A DNA stretch of 47,160 bases from Propionibacteriaceae bacterium (GCA_030529455.1 JAUMWV010000010.1:1-47160), one strand, 5' to 3'; positions 15,807 to 26,787 are shown, numbered from the stretch's first letter. Numbers and translations: made by a program. The notes: generated from the letters alone by a model not told the origin.

Positions 15807-16480
15807 GAGGCGTCCCAGCGGTAGCCCCGGCCCCAGACGGTGACGAGGCGGCGGGGCGCCGACGGGTCGTCCTCGATCTTCTCCCGCAGCCGCCGGACGT
15901 GGACGGTCACCGTGGTCTGGTCGCCGAACTCCCAGCCCCACACCTCGCGCATGAGCTCCTCCCGGGTGAACGCGACGCCTGGGTGGCAGACGAAATGGTG
16001 CAACAGGTCGAACTCCCGGGAGGCCAGCCCGATCGGCTGTCCCCGCAGCCTCACCGAGCGCGACGTGACGCTGAGCTCCAGGTCGGCGTCGGCGATGACG
16101 TCCGCGGTGACCGGGGCCTGGGTGCGCCGTAGGACCGACCGCACCCGCAGCACCAGCTCACGGGGAGAGAAGGGTTTGGCGATGTAATCGTCGGCGCCGA
16201 TCTCGAGGCCCAGGATGCGGTCCGGTTCCTCCCCGCGGGCGGTCAGCATCACCACGGGCGTGGAACCGTGGTCCTGGCGCAGCCGCCGGAAGACCTCCAG
16301 CCCGTCGAGCCGGGGTAGGCTCAGGTCCAGCACCACCAGATCGGGACGGTGCTGCTGCGCGCTGGCGAGCGCATCCAGGCCGTCCACAGCCTCGTATACC
16401 TCGAAATCGGCGGCACGCAGATAGCTGACGACCACCTCCCGGACGGTCGGATCATCGTCGACGACAAGGATGCGCGGCAT
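15803..16480 (-). CDS. OmpR/PhoB-family response regulator
   Basis: This 225-aa regulator has a receiver domain (acidic DDD at residues 8-10, phosphoacceptor Asp52 in VVLDLSLP, conserved Lys in DDYIAKPF) and a winged-helix output domain (SREFDLLHHF, TVTVHVRRLREKIEDD, TVWGRGYRWD). The ATG at 16480 is preferred over an ATG seven codons upstream because the protein then begins MPRILVVDD and a TAGGCT box lies exactly 7 bases before it. It is co-transcribed with the kinase through a GTGA overlap. Confidence 0.93.
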   Translation of the reverse strand: MPRILVVDDDPTVREVVVSYLRAADFEVYEAVDGLDALASAQQHRPDLVVLDLSLPRLDGLEVFRRLRQDHGSTPVVMLTARGEEPDRILGLEIGADDYIAKPFSPRELVLRVRSVLRRTQAPVTADVIADADLELSVTSRSVRLRGQPIGLASREFDLLHHFVCHPGVAFTREELMREVWGWEFGDQTTVTVHVRRLREKIEDDPSAPRRLVTVWGRGYRWDAS

Positions 16481-16487
16481 GCCCGTG

Positions 16488-16493
16488 AGCCTA
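16488..16493 (-). promoter_or_regulatory. Leaderless-type -10 box of the response regulator
   Basis: TAGGCT on the minus strand ends 7 bases before the ATG at 16480, placing the predicted transcription start at the A of the start codon. Confidence 0.6.
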
Positions 16494-16538
16494 TGCGGCA
16501 CACGCCCAGACAGCCAGAGCCGCCGGCTTACGGTTTGC

Positions 16539-16715
16539 TTACGAGTCGGCGCTGGCCTCGGGGGAACGCTTGCCTGCGAAGTACTTCGGGCCGAGCACGA
16601 TCGCGGTGATGATGACAGCGGTGGCGATCGGGCCGATCACGGTGAGCAGCAGCATGTCCAGCGCTGACTGCTCGGGCGCGGTCGGCCAGCCCGGCAGCGT
16701 CTCCAACAAGATCAT
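16539..16715 (-). CDS. Small single-pass membrane protein (58 aa)
   Basis: The ORF begins MILLETLPGWPTAPEQSALD, continues with one strongly hydrophobic helix (about residues 20-43, LLTVIGPIATAVIITAIVLG) and ends with a short basic/acidic tail (KYFAGKRSPEASADS). A TAGGCT box lies 6 bases before the ATG, supporting expression as a leaderless mRNA. It sits between pepN and the response regulator on the same strand. I do not recognise a named family; it resembles small actinobacterial membrane proteins of unknown role. Confidence 0.62.
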   Translation of the reverse strand: MILLETLPGWPTAPEQSALDMLLLTVIGPIATAVIITAIVLGPKYFAGKRSPEASADS

Positions 16716-16721
16716 GCGCGT

Positions 16722-16727
16722 AGCCTA
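16722..16727 (-). promoter_or_regulatory. Leaderless-type -10 box of the 58-aa membrane protein
   Basis: TAGGCT on the minus strand ends 6 bases before the ATG at 16715. It lies between pepN and the small gene. Confidence 0.55.
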
Positions 16728-16734
16728 GCGAAGA

Positions 16735-19329
16735 TCAGGCCTCCTCACCCGCGGCCTGGCAGGCCAATGCCCGTTCGGCCTCGTCGATCCGTTCCCGGAC
16801 CCCGCGGACGACCTGCTCGTTGCGTTCGGCGGCACCCAGCCACTCCCGCAGCTGGTCGAGAAAACCGCGGTCGGCGAGCGGCGTGGGGAACAGCAGCCGC
16901 AACACGGCCTCCCGCGCCGCGGTGCTCCGGCCCGCCCACACCCCAGACTTGTCCGACATGGCGGTGAGGACATCGAGATAGCGCCCGGTGTAGCTGGAGA
17001 GCAACTCGTCTTGGCCGTACTGGAAGAAGTTGCCGCAGATCTGCCGGTGGGTCTCGTTCGGGACGCTAGCGTCTTCGGTCGCGAGCCGCCAGGCGTCGGC
17101 CTTGGCGTCGGCGTCGGCGAGGGCGCTGATGACACCGGCCGCTTTCTCCGCCCCCGAACTGGTCTTGTCGCGCTCGGCCTCGGCAGCGATGTCGGCCTCC
17201 CCGATCACGCCGAGCCGGGCGAGCGCGTTCAGCAGCTTCCAGCGCAGGTCGGCGTCGACGACCAGGCCGTTGGGCACCTCCTCGCCCCGCAGCCAGGCGT
17301 GCGCGAGTTCCGCCCCCGCCTCGGTGAAGACCGCGTTGAGCAGGGTCGTCGCATACGACAGCTGGGAATCTGACCCGGGGACCGCCCCGTCCAGGAGCCG
17401 GGCCAGGCCCGACACGAGCTCGCCGCGCACCTCGGCCCGTTTCGCCGGGGCGGTGTAATCCGTCGCCGCGGTCAGGGCCTGGCGCAGCACCGCCGACACG
17501 GCCGTGGCGTCGCTCTCGGACGCGACCGCTCCGGTGACCAGGCGCACGTAATCCCTGGCGGCCAGCTCGGCGTCGCGGGTCATGTCCCACGTGGTGGCCC
17601 ACACCATGGCCCGGGCCAGCGGGTCGGTGAGCTTGCCGAGGTGGTCGATCGCCGTCTGCAGCGAGACCGGGTCGAGGCGGACCTTGGCGTAGGTGAGGTC
17701 CCCGTCGTTGAGCAGCACGAGGTCGCCCCGGTGCTGGCCGACCAGCGCGGCGATCGGGGTCCGCTCCCCGGCGGCGTCCACGTCGATCCGGTGCACCCGG
17801 CGCAACACCCCATCGGCCAGGGCATAGATGCCGATACCCAGCCGGTGCGTGCGCAGCGTCGGCCAGTCGGGGTGGGCGCTTTGGACCAGGTCGAAGCGGG
17901 TGAACCGGCCCTCGTCGTCCACATCGAAATCGGCGTGGAAGGTGTTGACCCCGCTGGTCTCGAGCCACTGTCCGCTGAACCAGCTCAGGTCGCGTCCGGA
18001 GGCGACCTGGAGGTGGTGCAGCAGGTCGGCCAGCTCGGTGTTGCCGTAGGCGTATTCGGCGAAGTAGCTGCGCACACCGGCCAGGAAGTTCTCTTCGCCG
18101 ACGAAGCTCACCAGCAGCTTCAGCACCGAGGCGCCCTTGGCGTAGGTGATGCCGTCGAAGTTCTGCTCGACCGCCTCCAGGTCCACCATGTCGGCCGCGA
18201 TCGGGTGTGTGGTCGCCATCTGGTCCTGCCGGTAGGCCCAGGTCTTGCGCTCGTTGGCGAAGGACACCCACGGATCGACCCGCTCCGGGTCGGTCTTGGC
18301 GATCTCGGCCTGGCAGTAGTGGGACGCCCACTCCGCGAAGGACTCGTTCAGCCACAGGTCGTCCCACCACCGCATGGTGACGAGGTTGCCGAACCACATG
18401 TGGGCGAGTTCGTGCAAGATGGTGTTGTCGCGGGCCTCGTACTCCCGCTGGGTCACGCGGGAGCGGAACAGGTACTCGTCGCGGAAGGTCACGCAACCGG
18501 CGTTCTCCATCGCGCCGAAGTTGAACTCGGGCACGAACACCTGGTCGTAGCTGCCGAACGGGTACGGGTAGCCGAACTTCTCCTCGAAGACCGCGAAACC
18601 CTTGCGGGTGGTGTCCAGGATGCGTTCGGCGTCCATGAACTCGGCCATGGACGCGCGGCAGGCCACCGAGGCGGGCAGGTCTCCCGCGGCGCTGCGGATG
18701 CGGGCCCGGTGCACCACGTAGGGCCCAGCGACCAGCGCGGTGATATAGGTCGCGATCTTCTTGGTCTCGGCGAAGTTCCAGCGGCCGAAGCCGTCTCCCT
18801 CGTCGGTCGGTTCGACCGCGGTGGAATTGGTCAGCACGACCCACCCGAGGGGGGCGATCACCGAGAACTGGAACGTCGCCTTCTGGTCGGGCTGGTCGAA
18901 ACAGGCGAAGGCCCGGCGGGCATCGGCGGACTCGAACTGCGAATACAGGTAGACCGAATCGTCGGCCGGGTCGACGAACCGGTGCAGGCCCTCGCCCGAG
19001 TTGGAGTAGCGGCACAACGCGGTGACGCTCAGCTCGTGCTCGCCCTCGGCGGCCTCGAAGGGGAGCGCATAACCATCGAAACCGGAGACCTCGAGATCGG
19101 TCCCGTCGAGTGAGGCGTGGAGTATCCGCTCGGCGATGATGTCGATCGTGGACGCCCCGCCGGTGCTGGTGAACCGCACGGTGGAGGTCGATACGAACGT
19201 GGCCTCAGGGAGTTCAAGGGGCTGGCCGTCGTGGCGGCCGGACAGGTCGAACAGCACCTGGTAGCTGAGCGCGGACAGCGTCTGAGAACGCTCCGCTGCG
19301 CCCGCTCGGGTGGTGTTACCGTTAGTCAT
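16735..19329 (-). CDS. pepN: Aminopeptidase N (M1 family)
   Basis: This 864-aa cytoplasmic zinc metallopeptidase removes N-terminal residues from peptides, finishing the work of Clp-type proteases. The exopeptidase motif GAMEN is at about 272-276, the zinc site HELAH starts at about 306 and the third ligand is in NESFAEW; the C-terminal ERAP1-like helical domain is complete. The ATG at 19329 has a GGAG site and yields the usual actinobacterial start; the longer open frame upstream crosses the divergent promoter region. A TATGTT box (complement of 19354-19359) is a candidate -10 element. Confidence 0.95.
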   Translation of the reverse strand: MTNGNTTRAGAAERSQTLSALSYQVLFDLSGRHDGQPLELPEATFVSTSTVRFTSTGGASTIDIIAERILHASLDGTDLEVSGFDGYALPFEAAEGEHELSVTALCRYSNSGEGLHRFVDPADDSVYLYSQFESADARRAFACFDQPDQKATFQFSVIAPLGWVVLTNSTAVEPTDEGDGFGRWNFAETKKIATYITALVAGPYVVHRARIRSAAGDLPASVACRASMAEFMDAERILDTTRKGFAVFEEKFGYPYPFGSYDQVFVPEFNFGAMENAGCVTFRDEYLFRSRVTQREYEARDNTILHELAHMWFGNLVTMRWWDDLWLNESFAEWASHYCQAEIAKTDPERVDPWVSFANERKTWAYRQDQMATTHPIAADMVDLEAVEQNFDGITYAKGASVLKLLVSFVGEENFLAGVRSYFAEYAYGNTELADLLHHLQVASGRDLSWFSGQWLETSGVNTFHADFDVDDEGRFTRFDLVQSAHPDWPTLRTHRLGIGIYALADGVLRRVHRIDVDAAGERTPIAALVGQHRGDLVLLNDGDLTYAKVRLDPVSLQTAIDHLGKLTDPLARAMVWATTWDMTRDAELAARDYVRLVTGAVASESDATAVSAVLRQALTAATDYTAPAKRAEVRGELVSGLARLLDGAVPGSDSQLSYATTLLNAVFTEAGAELAHAWLRGEEVPNGLVVDADLRWKLLNALARLGVIGEADIAAEAERDKTSSGAEKAAGVISALADADAKADAWRLATEDASVPNETHRQICGNFFQYGQDELLSSYTGRYLDVLTAMSDKSGVWAGRSTAAREAVLRLLFPTPLADRGFLDQLREWLGAAERNEQVVRGVRERIDEAERALACQAAGEEA

Positions 19330-19435
19330 TCGCGCTCCTTTACTGCCGAGGTGAACATAATCCTCCCCACCCGCACGATATCGCAGCCAGGGGCGGGCTT
19401 GCGCGTCCAGCCTTGCCTGCGCTTGGCTTGACGCC

Positions 19436-22185
<2,750 letters not shown>

Positions 22186-22244
22186 GCGGGACGCGCGGGC
22201 GGGCTACCGGGCCGCGCTGGTGCCGCCGGTTCCGGTGGTGAGGC

Positions 22245-23465
22245 TCAGAACGCGGTGGAGCACCACGGTTCGTCGGCGACCCGGAACAGCTCGTGCGCGG
22301 CCAGCACGCCCGGCCCCTCGGCCAGGCCGAGGGCGGCGAGGGTGCGCACGTCGGCCAGGCCCAGATACAGGCTGCCCAGTTCGGCGATGCCGAGCCTGAG
22401 GTCGGCCGGGGCGGTGGTGTCGAAGACCTCGGCGCGGCCGTCGCGGACGCTCAGGCGGACCCGGCCGCCGGTCAGGCCGAGGGGGTCGGACACGTCCAAG
22501 ACGAGCTCCCCTTCGGCCTCGAAACCGCGCGCGGCCAGGGCGGATGCCACGTCCAGGATGCGCAACCAGAAGTGATCGGCCGTGGGCTTCGGCGTGATGA
22601 CCCGCGGGTCGCGCAGCGCCCAGGGCAGCGCGGACAGCGGATCGAAGGTGTGCGAGGTCACCTTGTTGATGAGCTCGATGCCACACAGCAGGTCCCACAG
22701 CGCCACCTCGGCATTGGGGTCGGAGCGCTGAAGATCGTCGACCGTGATGCGGTCCTTCGCGATGCGGAACAGGGCGACGCCGTCGGCCTGGCCATCGTCG
22801 TCCAGGTGCACCACCGCCCGCAGCGTGTGGTCGTCGGCCTGCTTCTCCCAGTCGAAATCGAGCACGTCGTAGTAGGACGGACGCGAGTGCGAGCCGCGGC
22901 GGCTGAGGTGATGCTCGGCGAAGAGGCGGTTGCGCAGGCCGATCACCTCGGACGGTTCGGCATACTCGCAGCGCCCCCGCACGGGGACGCGGAGGGCGAA
23001 CCGCTCCCCAGAGTCGATCTCGACGCCGACCCGCCGGGTCGCGCAACCGAAACCGAACCGGCCATAGATGGCCGCGTCGGTCGCGGTGAGCGTGGCCAGG
23101 GCCAGCCCCCGCTCCTGGGCCGCCCGCAGGTCGTGGGTCATCATGGCGCGCAGCAGGCCGCGCCGCTTGTGGGTCGGGCGGACGGTGACGTTGGAGATGA
23201 AGTTCGCCGCGACCAGCCCGGCCCCGGCGTTGATCGTGCCGTCCCAGGAGGCGAAGGTCGCGACGGGGGAGAGCTTCAGGCCCGCCTGGTCGTCCCAGAC
23301 CCCGCGCAGCCGGTGGGTGTCCTTGCGGGCCCACTCCAGGTGCAGTTCGACCAGGCGATTATTGGTGATCGGCGGCTCGTTGAACCCGGACGCGACCGCC
23401 TGGGCGTAGGGCTTGAAGGTCTCAATGGTCTGCTCGTCCAGGTTGAGTGTCCGCACGTCGATCAT
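22245..23465 (-). CDS. eis: Eis-type GNAT N-acetyltransferase
   Basis: This 406-aa protein fits the Eis architecture: N-terminal GNAT domain with acetyl-CoA loop VRPTHKRRGLLRAMM, catalytic-type Tyr134 in YGRFGFG, a second GNAT-like domain and a sterol carrier-like C-terminal domain ending in Phe, whose carboxylate is the base in Eis. Eis enzymes acetylate aminoglycosides at several amines and also protein or polyamine targets. A TAGGTT box 6 bases before the ATG predicts a leaderless mRNA. It is convergent with ligA and divergent from rpiB. The symbol denotes family, not proven orthology. Confidence 0.85.
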   Translation of the reverse strand: MIDVRTLNLDEQTIETFKPYAQAVASGFNEPPITNNRLVELHLEWARKDTHRLRGVWDDQAGLKLSPVATFASWDGTINAGAGLVAANFISNVTVRPTHKRRGLLRAMMTHDLRAAQERGLALATLTATDAAIYGRFGFGCATRRVGVEIDSGERFALRVPVRGRCEYAEPSEVIGLRNRLFAEHHLSRRGSHSRPSYYDVLDFDWEKQADDHTLRAVVHLDDDGQADGVALFRIAKDRITVDDLQRSDPNAEVALWDLLCGIELINKVTSHTFDPLSALPWALRDPRVITPKPTADHFWLRILDVASALAARGFEAEGELVLDVSDPLGLTGGRVRLSVRDGRAEVFDTTAPADLRLGIAELGSLYLGLADVRTLAALGLAEGPGVLAAHELFRVADEPWCSTAF

Positions 23466-23471
23466 GCGTTG

Positions 23472-23477
23472 AACCTA
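23472..23477 (-). promoter_or_regulatory. Leaderless-type -10 box of eis
   Basis: TAGGTT on the minus strand ends 6 bases before the ATG at 23465. Confidence 0.6.
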
Positions 23478-23528
23478 TTGGGTGAGCGATAACTCGGCAA
23501 GGGGTTTAGCGGCTGGCATAGTTGAGCC

Positions 23529-23978
23529 ATGCGCGTTCACATTGCCACCGATCATGCGGCCTACGAGCTCAAGGAGTTCCTGTCCGCCAGGCTGTCCGAG
23601 GCCGGTCACGAGGTCGTCGACCACGGCGCGAGCAGCTACGACGCACTCGACGACTATCCCGACTTCATCCTGCCGTGCGCCAAGGCCGTGGCCGCTGAGC
23701 AGGGCTTCGGTATCGTGCTGGGCGGATCGGGCAATGGCGAGCAGATCATGGCGAACAAGGTGCCCGGCATCCGGGCGATCCTCGCCTACAACACCGACAT
23801 CGCCCGGCTCGGACGCGAGCACAACGATGCCAACGTCATCTCCCTCGGCGGCCGGATGCAGAGCCAGGAGGAGGCGTGGGAGATGGTTCAGGTCTTCCTC
23901 GAGACCCCGTTCTCTGGCGAGGGGCGCCACCAGCGCCGCATCGACAAGGTCGGCGCCTACGACCTGAACCGGGACTGA
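23529..23978 (+). CDS. rpiB: Ribose-5-phosphate isomerase B
   Basis: This 149-aa enzyme interconverts ribose 5-phosphate and ribulose 5-phosphate in the pentose phosphate pathway. It shows HIATDHAAYELK, DDYPDF, GGSGNGEQIMANK and the closing REHNDANV and LGGRMQ. The catalytic position that is Cys in E. coli RpiB is Glu71 here, as in mycobacterial RpiB. CATAGT ends 6 bases before the ATG, a weaker version of the leaderless box seen elsewhere in the window. It keeps its conserved place between the Rv2466c-type gene and nei, with ligA and eis inserted. Confidence 0.95.
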   Translation: MRVHIATDHAAYELKEFLSARLSEAGHEVVDHGASSYDALDDYPDFILPCAKAVAAEQGFGIVLGGSGNGEQIMANKVPGIRAILAYNTDIARLGREHNDANVISLGGRMQSQEEAWEMVQVFLETPFSGEGRHQRRIDKVGAYDLNRD

Positions 23979-24029
23979 TCCAGGCTGCTGGCGATCGGGT
24001 GCTCAGAGGTCGCGGGCGGCGGCTTGGCC

Positions 24030-24218
24030 CTAGCGCGGACGGCGTCCCTGGGCCCGGGCGATGAGCTGGTTGATGGTGCGCTGAGCGGCCGTGACGTCGG
24101 CGGCCGATGGTTTGCTGACCTCGCGGGCGCGGATGGCGCGGTCGCGGCTGACCATGCCCGAGACCCCGTCGCGCCCAAACTCCCGGGGCTGGGCTGGGCG
24201 TTCGGTGCTGTCGGGCAT
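24030..24218 (-). CDS. Small basic hypothetical protein (62 aa)
   Basis: Starting at the ATG at 24218, the product is MPDSTERPAQPREFGRDGVS followed by MVSRDRAIRAREVSKPSAAD and a basic, predicted-helical end (INQLIARAQGRRPR). No domain is recognised. Support comes from a TAGGAT box exactly 7 bases before the ATG, mirror-imaged with the nei promoter, and from protein-like rather than random composition. An ATG seven codons upstream would overlap the nei start and promoter and is less likely. Confidence 0.6.
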   Translation of the reverse strand: MPDSTERPAQPREFGRDGVSGMVSRDRAIRAREVSKPSAADVTAAQRTINQLIARAQGRRPR

Positions 24219-24224
24219 GCCCCC

Positions 24225-24231
24225 TATCCTA
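24225..24231. promoter_or_regulatory. Shared bidirectional -10 element (nei / small ORF)
   Basis: TATCCT on the plus strand (24225-24230) ends 7 bases before the nei ATG (24238). TAGGAT on the minus strand (24231-24226) ends 7 bases before the small ORF's ATG (24218). Five of six base pairs are shared, so polymerase can bind in only one direction at a time. Both transcripts are predicted to be leaderless. Confidence 0.65.
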
Positions 24232-24237
24232 GGCGCC

Positions 24238-25053
24238 ATGCCTGAAGGACATGTGATCCACCGCCTCGCCCGTGAGCTGACCGCGGCTTTTGGTGGGCGA
24301 GAGGTGCGGGTGTCCTCTCCCCAGGGCCGGTTCGCGAGCGAGGCCGACCGGCTAGACGGCAGCGGGTTCGTGGTGGGGGAGGCCTGCGGGAAGCACCTCT
24401 TCCTGTCCTTCGACGTGCCCGAGCCCTCAGGGGTGCATATTCACCTGGGGCTGATCGGCAAGCTGCGGATTCGGGACCTCGCCGAACCCGTCGGGGTGGT
24501 GCGGTTGCGGATCGCCGACGGCGCGGTCGCGGCCGACCTGCACGGCCCCCAATGGTGCCGGGCAGTGACCCTAGAGCAGTGGGCCGGGGTCATGGCGGCC
24601 TCCGGGCCCGATCCGCTGCGTCCGGACGCCGACCCGGAGCGGGGCTGGGCGAAGATCAGGCGATCCGCCAAGCCCATCGCCGCGCTGCTCATGGATCAGA
24701 AGATCGCCGCGGGCGTCGGCAACATCTACCGGGCCGAGGTGCTGTTCCGGCACCGGGTCGACCCGATGGCCCCAGGCGACGGGCTGCGCCGGGCCACCTG
24801 GCAAGCCATGTGGGACGACCTAGCCGTGCTCATGGCCGACGGCGTCGAAACCGGGCGGATCGACACGCTGCTGCCCGAACACATGCCGGAGGCCACCGGC
24901 CGTGCCGCCAGAGACGACCCGCACGGCGGCGAAGTGTACGTCTACCGGCGGGCCGGACAGCCCTGCCTGATCTGCGGAACCGCGGTCCAATCCTCCAGCC
25001 TCGCCGGGCGGAACCTCTACTGGTGCCCGCGCTGCCAGCGCCGCAAACGCTGA
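24238..25053 (+). CDS. nei: Fpg/Nei-family DNA glycosylase (endonuclease VIII type)
   Basis: This 271-aa base excision repair enzyme removes oxidised bases. It starts MPEGHVIHRLAREL: after Met removal Pro2 is the Schiff-base nucleophile and Glu3 the catalytic acid, which fixes the start at 24238. The H2TH region (KPIAALLMDQKIAAGVGNIY) and the C-terminal four-Cys zinc finger (CLICG and CPRCQ, ending in basic residues) are present. Length, start motif and position next to rpiB match M. tuberculosis Rv2464c (nei), so Nei is preferred over Fpg (MutM). The open frame upstream of 24238 is not coding. Confidence 0.93.
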   Translation: MPEGHVIHRLARELTAAFGGREVRVSSPQGRFASEADRLDGSGFVVGEACGKHLFLSFDVPEPSGVHIHLGLIGKLRIRDLAEPVGVVRLRIADGAVAADLHGPQWCRAVTLEQWAGVMAASGPDPLRPDADPERGWAKIRRSAKPIAALLMDQKIAAGVGNIYRAEVLFRHRVDPMAPGDGLRRATWQAMWDDLAVLMADGVETGRIDTLLPEHMPEATGRAARDDPHGGEVYVYRRAGQPCLICGTAVQSSSLAGRNLYWCPRCQRRKR

Positions 25054-25062
25054 ACCCTCTCG

Positions 25063-25091
25063 ACCCCGGCAACCATCTGGTTCGTCGGGGT
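25063..25091. terminator. Bidirectional hairpin terminator between nei and tRNA-Pro
   Basis: ACCCCG (25063-25068) with CGGGGT (25086-25091), and inner AACC/GGTT around loop ATCT, form an interrupted stem 10 bases after the nei stop. The plus strand continues with TT; the minus-strand copy lies downstream of tRNA-Pro. It can serve both convergent transcripts. Confidence 0.6.
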
Positions 25092-25165
25092 TTCGGTATG
25101 AAACCTCAACCCCCTCCTCGGCCTCGGGCAAGCCCGCGCGAGCGCGGCTCGCCTCTCGGCCTTCG

Positions 25166-25239
25166 TCGGGGTACCCGGATTTGAACCGAGGACCTTCCGC
25201 TCCCAAAGCGGACGCGCTACCAAACTGCGCCATACCCCG
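25166..25239 (-). tRNA. tRNA-Pro (anticodon UGG)
   Basis: The minus strand folds as a cloverleaf: acceptor CGGGGTA/TACCCCG with discriminator A, D arm GCGC...GCGC, anticodon stem TCCGC/GCGGA with loop TTTGGGA (anticodon TGG), and T arm with GGTTCAAATCC. The CCA end is not encoded. Confidence 0.96.
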
Positions 25240-25274
25240 TGGCCTGGTAATCGTAGCAGCCGATTGCCCGGGTG

Positions 25275-26624
25275 CTACCACAACAGCCAGGCCAGCTGCT
25301 CGGGGGATAGGTCCCCGGCGCGCAGCCAGCGCTCGGCTGCGATGTGCAACTGTGCGTAGCGGGACATCTCCGCTGGGGTGAGGTTCCCGGCCAGAGCCAC
25401 TTTGAGGAGTGCGACGTCGCGGGCGCAGCCGGACGGGACGTGCCCAGGCAGCCCGTTGCCGATCGCGGCGGCCAGGGCGGGGGCGTGCACCCCCGCGGCG
25501 TCCGGGTCGGTCAGCAGCTGGGCCTCCACCGAGGGGTGGCCGTGGGGCGACCAGAGGGCGGCCAGCACATCGTCGGCGACCGCGGATTCGGCGGCCAGCG
25601 CCTGGGCATACAGCCTGACCCCGGCGAGGAACACGCCATCGGGTAGCGGCGGGGTCTGCAGGATGCGGCCGAGCGCCTCAGCCGCGTCGGCGAGCAGCGC
25701 ACGGCCGAGCAGCGGGGCGGCGTCCGCCGCCGCGGCGACGGCGAAGGGGGTGGGCTTGATCAAACCGTCGGCGACCGCGATATCGAGCTCGTCGAGGCTC
25801 ACCTCGTTGCGTGCGGCGACCCAGGCCATCAGCCACGCGGAGATATCGGGGAGAAGGTGCGAGCAGAGGGCGTCCAGGACCAGGTCGTGCAGCGGCCGGG
25901 CCCAGCCTAGGGGCAGGGTCGAGGCACCCTCAGGCTGGATGACCGTCACGGGGCGGATACCGCCGGCGGCCGACAGCAGCTGATTCGGGTGGTCGAGGAA
26001 CACGTTCACCCCCGGCCCGTGCACCACCCCGTCGAGGTTTTGCAAGGTGATCTCGTCCTCGGCCTCCACCACGGGATGAGCCGGATACCAGGCCGGGGCG
26101 AGTCTCGCGTGGAACTCCTCCAGGCAGGTGAACCAGCCGTGGCGCCACACCGCGAACTGCTGCTGGCCGGGTTCCAGGATGCGGGGCTGGGCCGCCTCGA
26201 CCCGGACGCCGTCGCTCAGAGCCACGGCCCGCCACTGGGCGCCATAGGGCCAGAAGGCCTGAAGGCGTCCGGCGGCATCGGCGTGGGCGACGTAGTTCGT
26301 CACACCGCCCAGCCACCAGACGAGCCGGTCCTGGCTGGTGAACTCCAGCGCGGGCGGGCTGGCCGGGGCGGGGGAACTGGACACGTTGCACTGCGTCACC
26401 GTGATCGCCAGCGGACCCGACTCGCAGGCGAACGAGACCTCGGTGACGATTTGCCCATCGCTCCAGGTCAGCGGGGCGTGAGCGGTCACCTCGGTGCCCG
26501 GCGGGCGCTCGACCCGCACCCGCAGCGCCGGGCGTGGCGGTCCCGGTGCGGCATAGGTGAATGTCTCGACCGTGTCCTCGTCACGCAGCGTGGCCATGCC
26601 GAAATCTGACGCCGTCCCTTCCAC
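25275..26624 (-). CDS. Unrecognised protein (about 449 aa)
   Basis: I do not recognise this family. From the GTG at 26624 (GGGAGG five bases upstream) the product is soluble, without signal peptide or membrane helices. The N-terminal half is beta-rich and Trp-rich (LVWWLGGVTNY, FWPYGAQWRA, WRHGWFTCLEEFHARLAP), and the C-terminal half is Ala/Leu-rich and helical (LLGRALLADAAEALGRIL), ending LSPEQLAWLLW. Other possible starts are the ATG at 26672 or 26597; the longest frame runs into tRNA-Gly and is rejected. It lies alone between two tRNA genes, where M. tuberculosis has lipP. It shows no lipase motif. Confidence 0.72.
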   Translation of the reverse strand: MEGTASDFGMATLRDEDTVETFTYAAPGPPRPALRVRVERPPGTEVTAHAPLTWSDGQIVTEVSFACESGPLAITVTQCNVSSSPAPASPPALEFTSQDRLVWWLGGVTNYVAHADAAGRLQAFWPYGAQWRAVALSDGVRVEAAQPRILEPGQQQFAVWRHGWFTCLEEFHARLAPAWYPAHPVVEAEDEITLQNLDGVVHGPGVNVFLDHPNQLLSAAGGIRPVTVIQPEGASTLPLGWARPLHDLVLDALCSHLLPDISAWLMAWVAARNEVSLDELDIAVADGLIKPTPFAVAAAADAAPLLGRALLADAAEALGRILQTPPLPDGVFLAGVRLYAQALAAESAVADDVLAALWSPHGHPSVEAQLLTDPDAAGVHAPALAAAIGNGLPGHVPSGCARDVALLKVALAGNLTPAEMSRYAQLHIAAERWLRAGDLSPEQLAWLLW

Positions 26625-26650
26625 GAACACCTCCCGGTGGCCAACTCTGC

Positions 26651-26656
26651 TACACT
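26651..26656 (+). promoter_or_regulatory. Candidate -10 box of tRNA-Gly
   Basis: TACACT lies 27 bases before the mature tRNA 5' end, a normal distance for a pre-tRNA leader. No convincing -35 box is seen. It falls inside the upstream region of the divergent 449-aa gene. Confidence 0.4.
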
Positions 26657-26683
26657 CATCGGGCTCGCTCATGTTGCGAGCAT

Positions 26684-26757
26684 GCGGACGTAGCTCAATG
26701 GTAGAGCCCCAGTCTTCCAAACTGGCTACGCGGGTTCGATTCCCGTCGTCCGCTCCA
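26684..26757 (+). tRNA. tRNA-Gly (anticodon UCC)
   Basis: Cloverleaf with acceptor GCGGACG/CGTCCGC, discriminator T, D arm GCTC...GAGC, anticodon stem CCAGT/ACTGG with loop CTTCCAA (anticodon TCC), and T arm GGGTTCGATTCCCG. The 3' CCA (26755-26757) is encoded, unlike in the nearby tRNA-Pro gene. Confidence 0.97.
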
Positions 26758-26787
26758 CGTAGTCGCGGCCCATTTGGCGGTGCGCGG

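Noticed and set aside
17066..19015. 649-aa frame in pepN, other phase, and 490-aa frame on the opposite strand (17641-19113)
   Set aside because: Both have Arg/Gly/Pro-dominated composition and lie fully inside the well-supported pepN gene.
23529..23978. Loss of function in RpiB because the catalytic Cys is missing
   Set aside because: Glu at this position is the normal state of the mycobacterial RpiB subtype, so this is a subtype difference and not damage.
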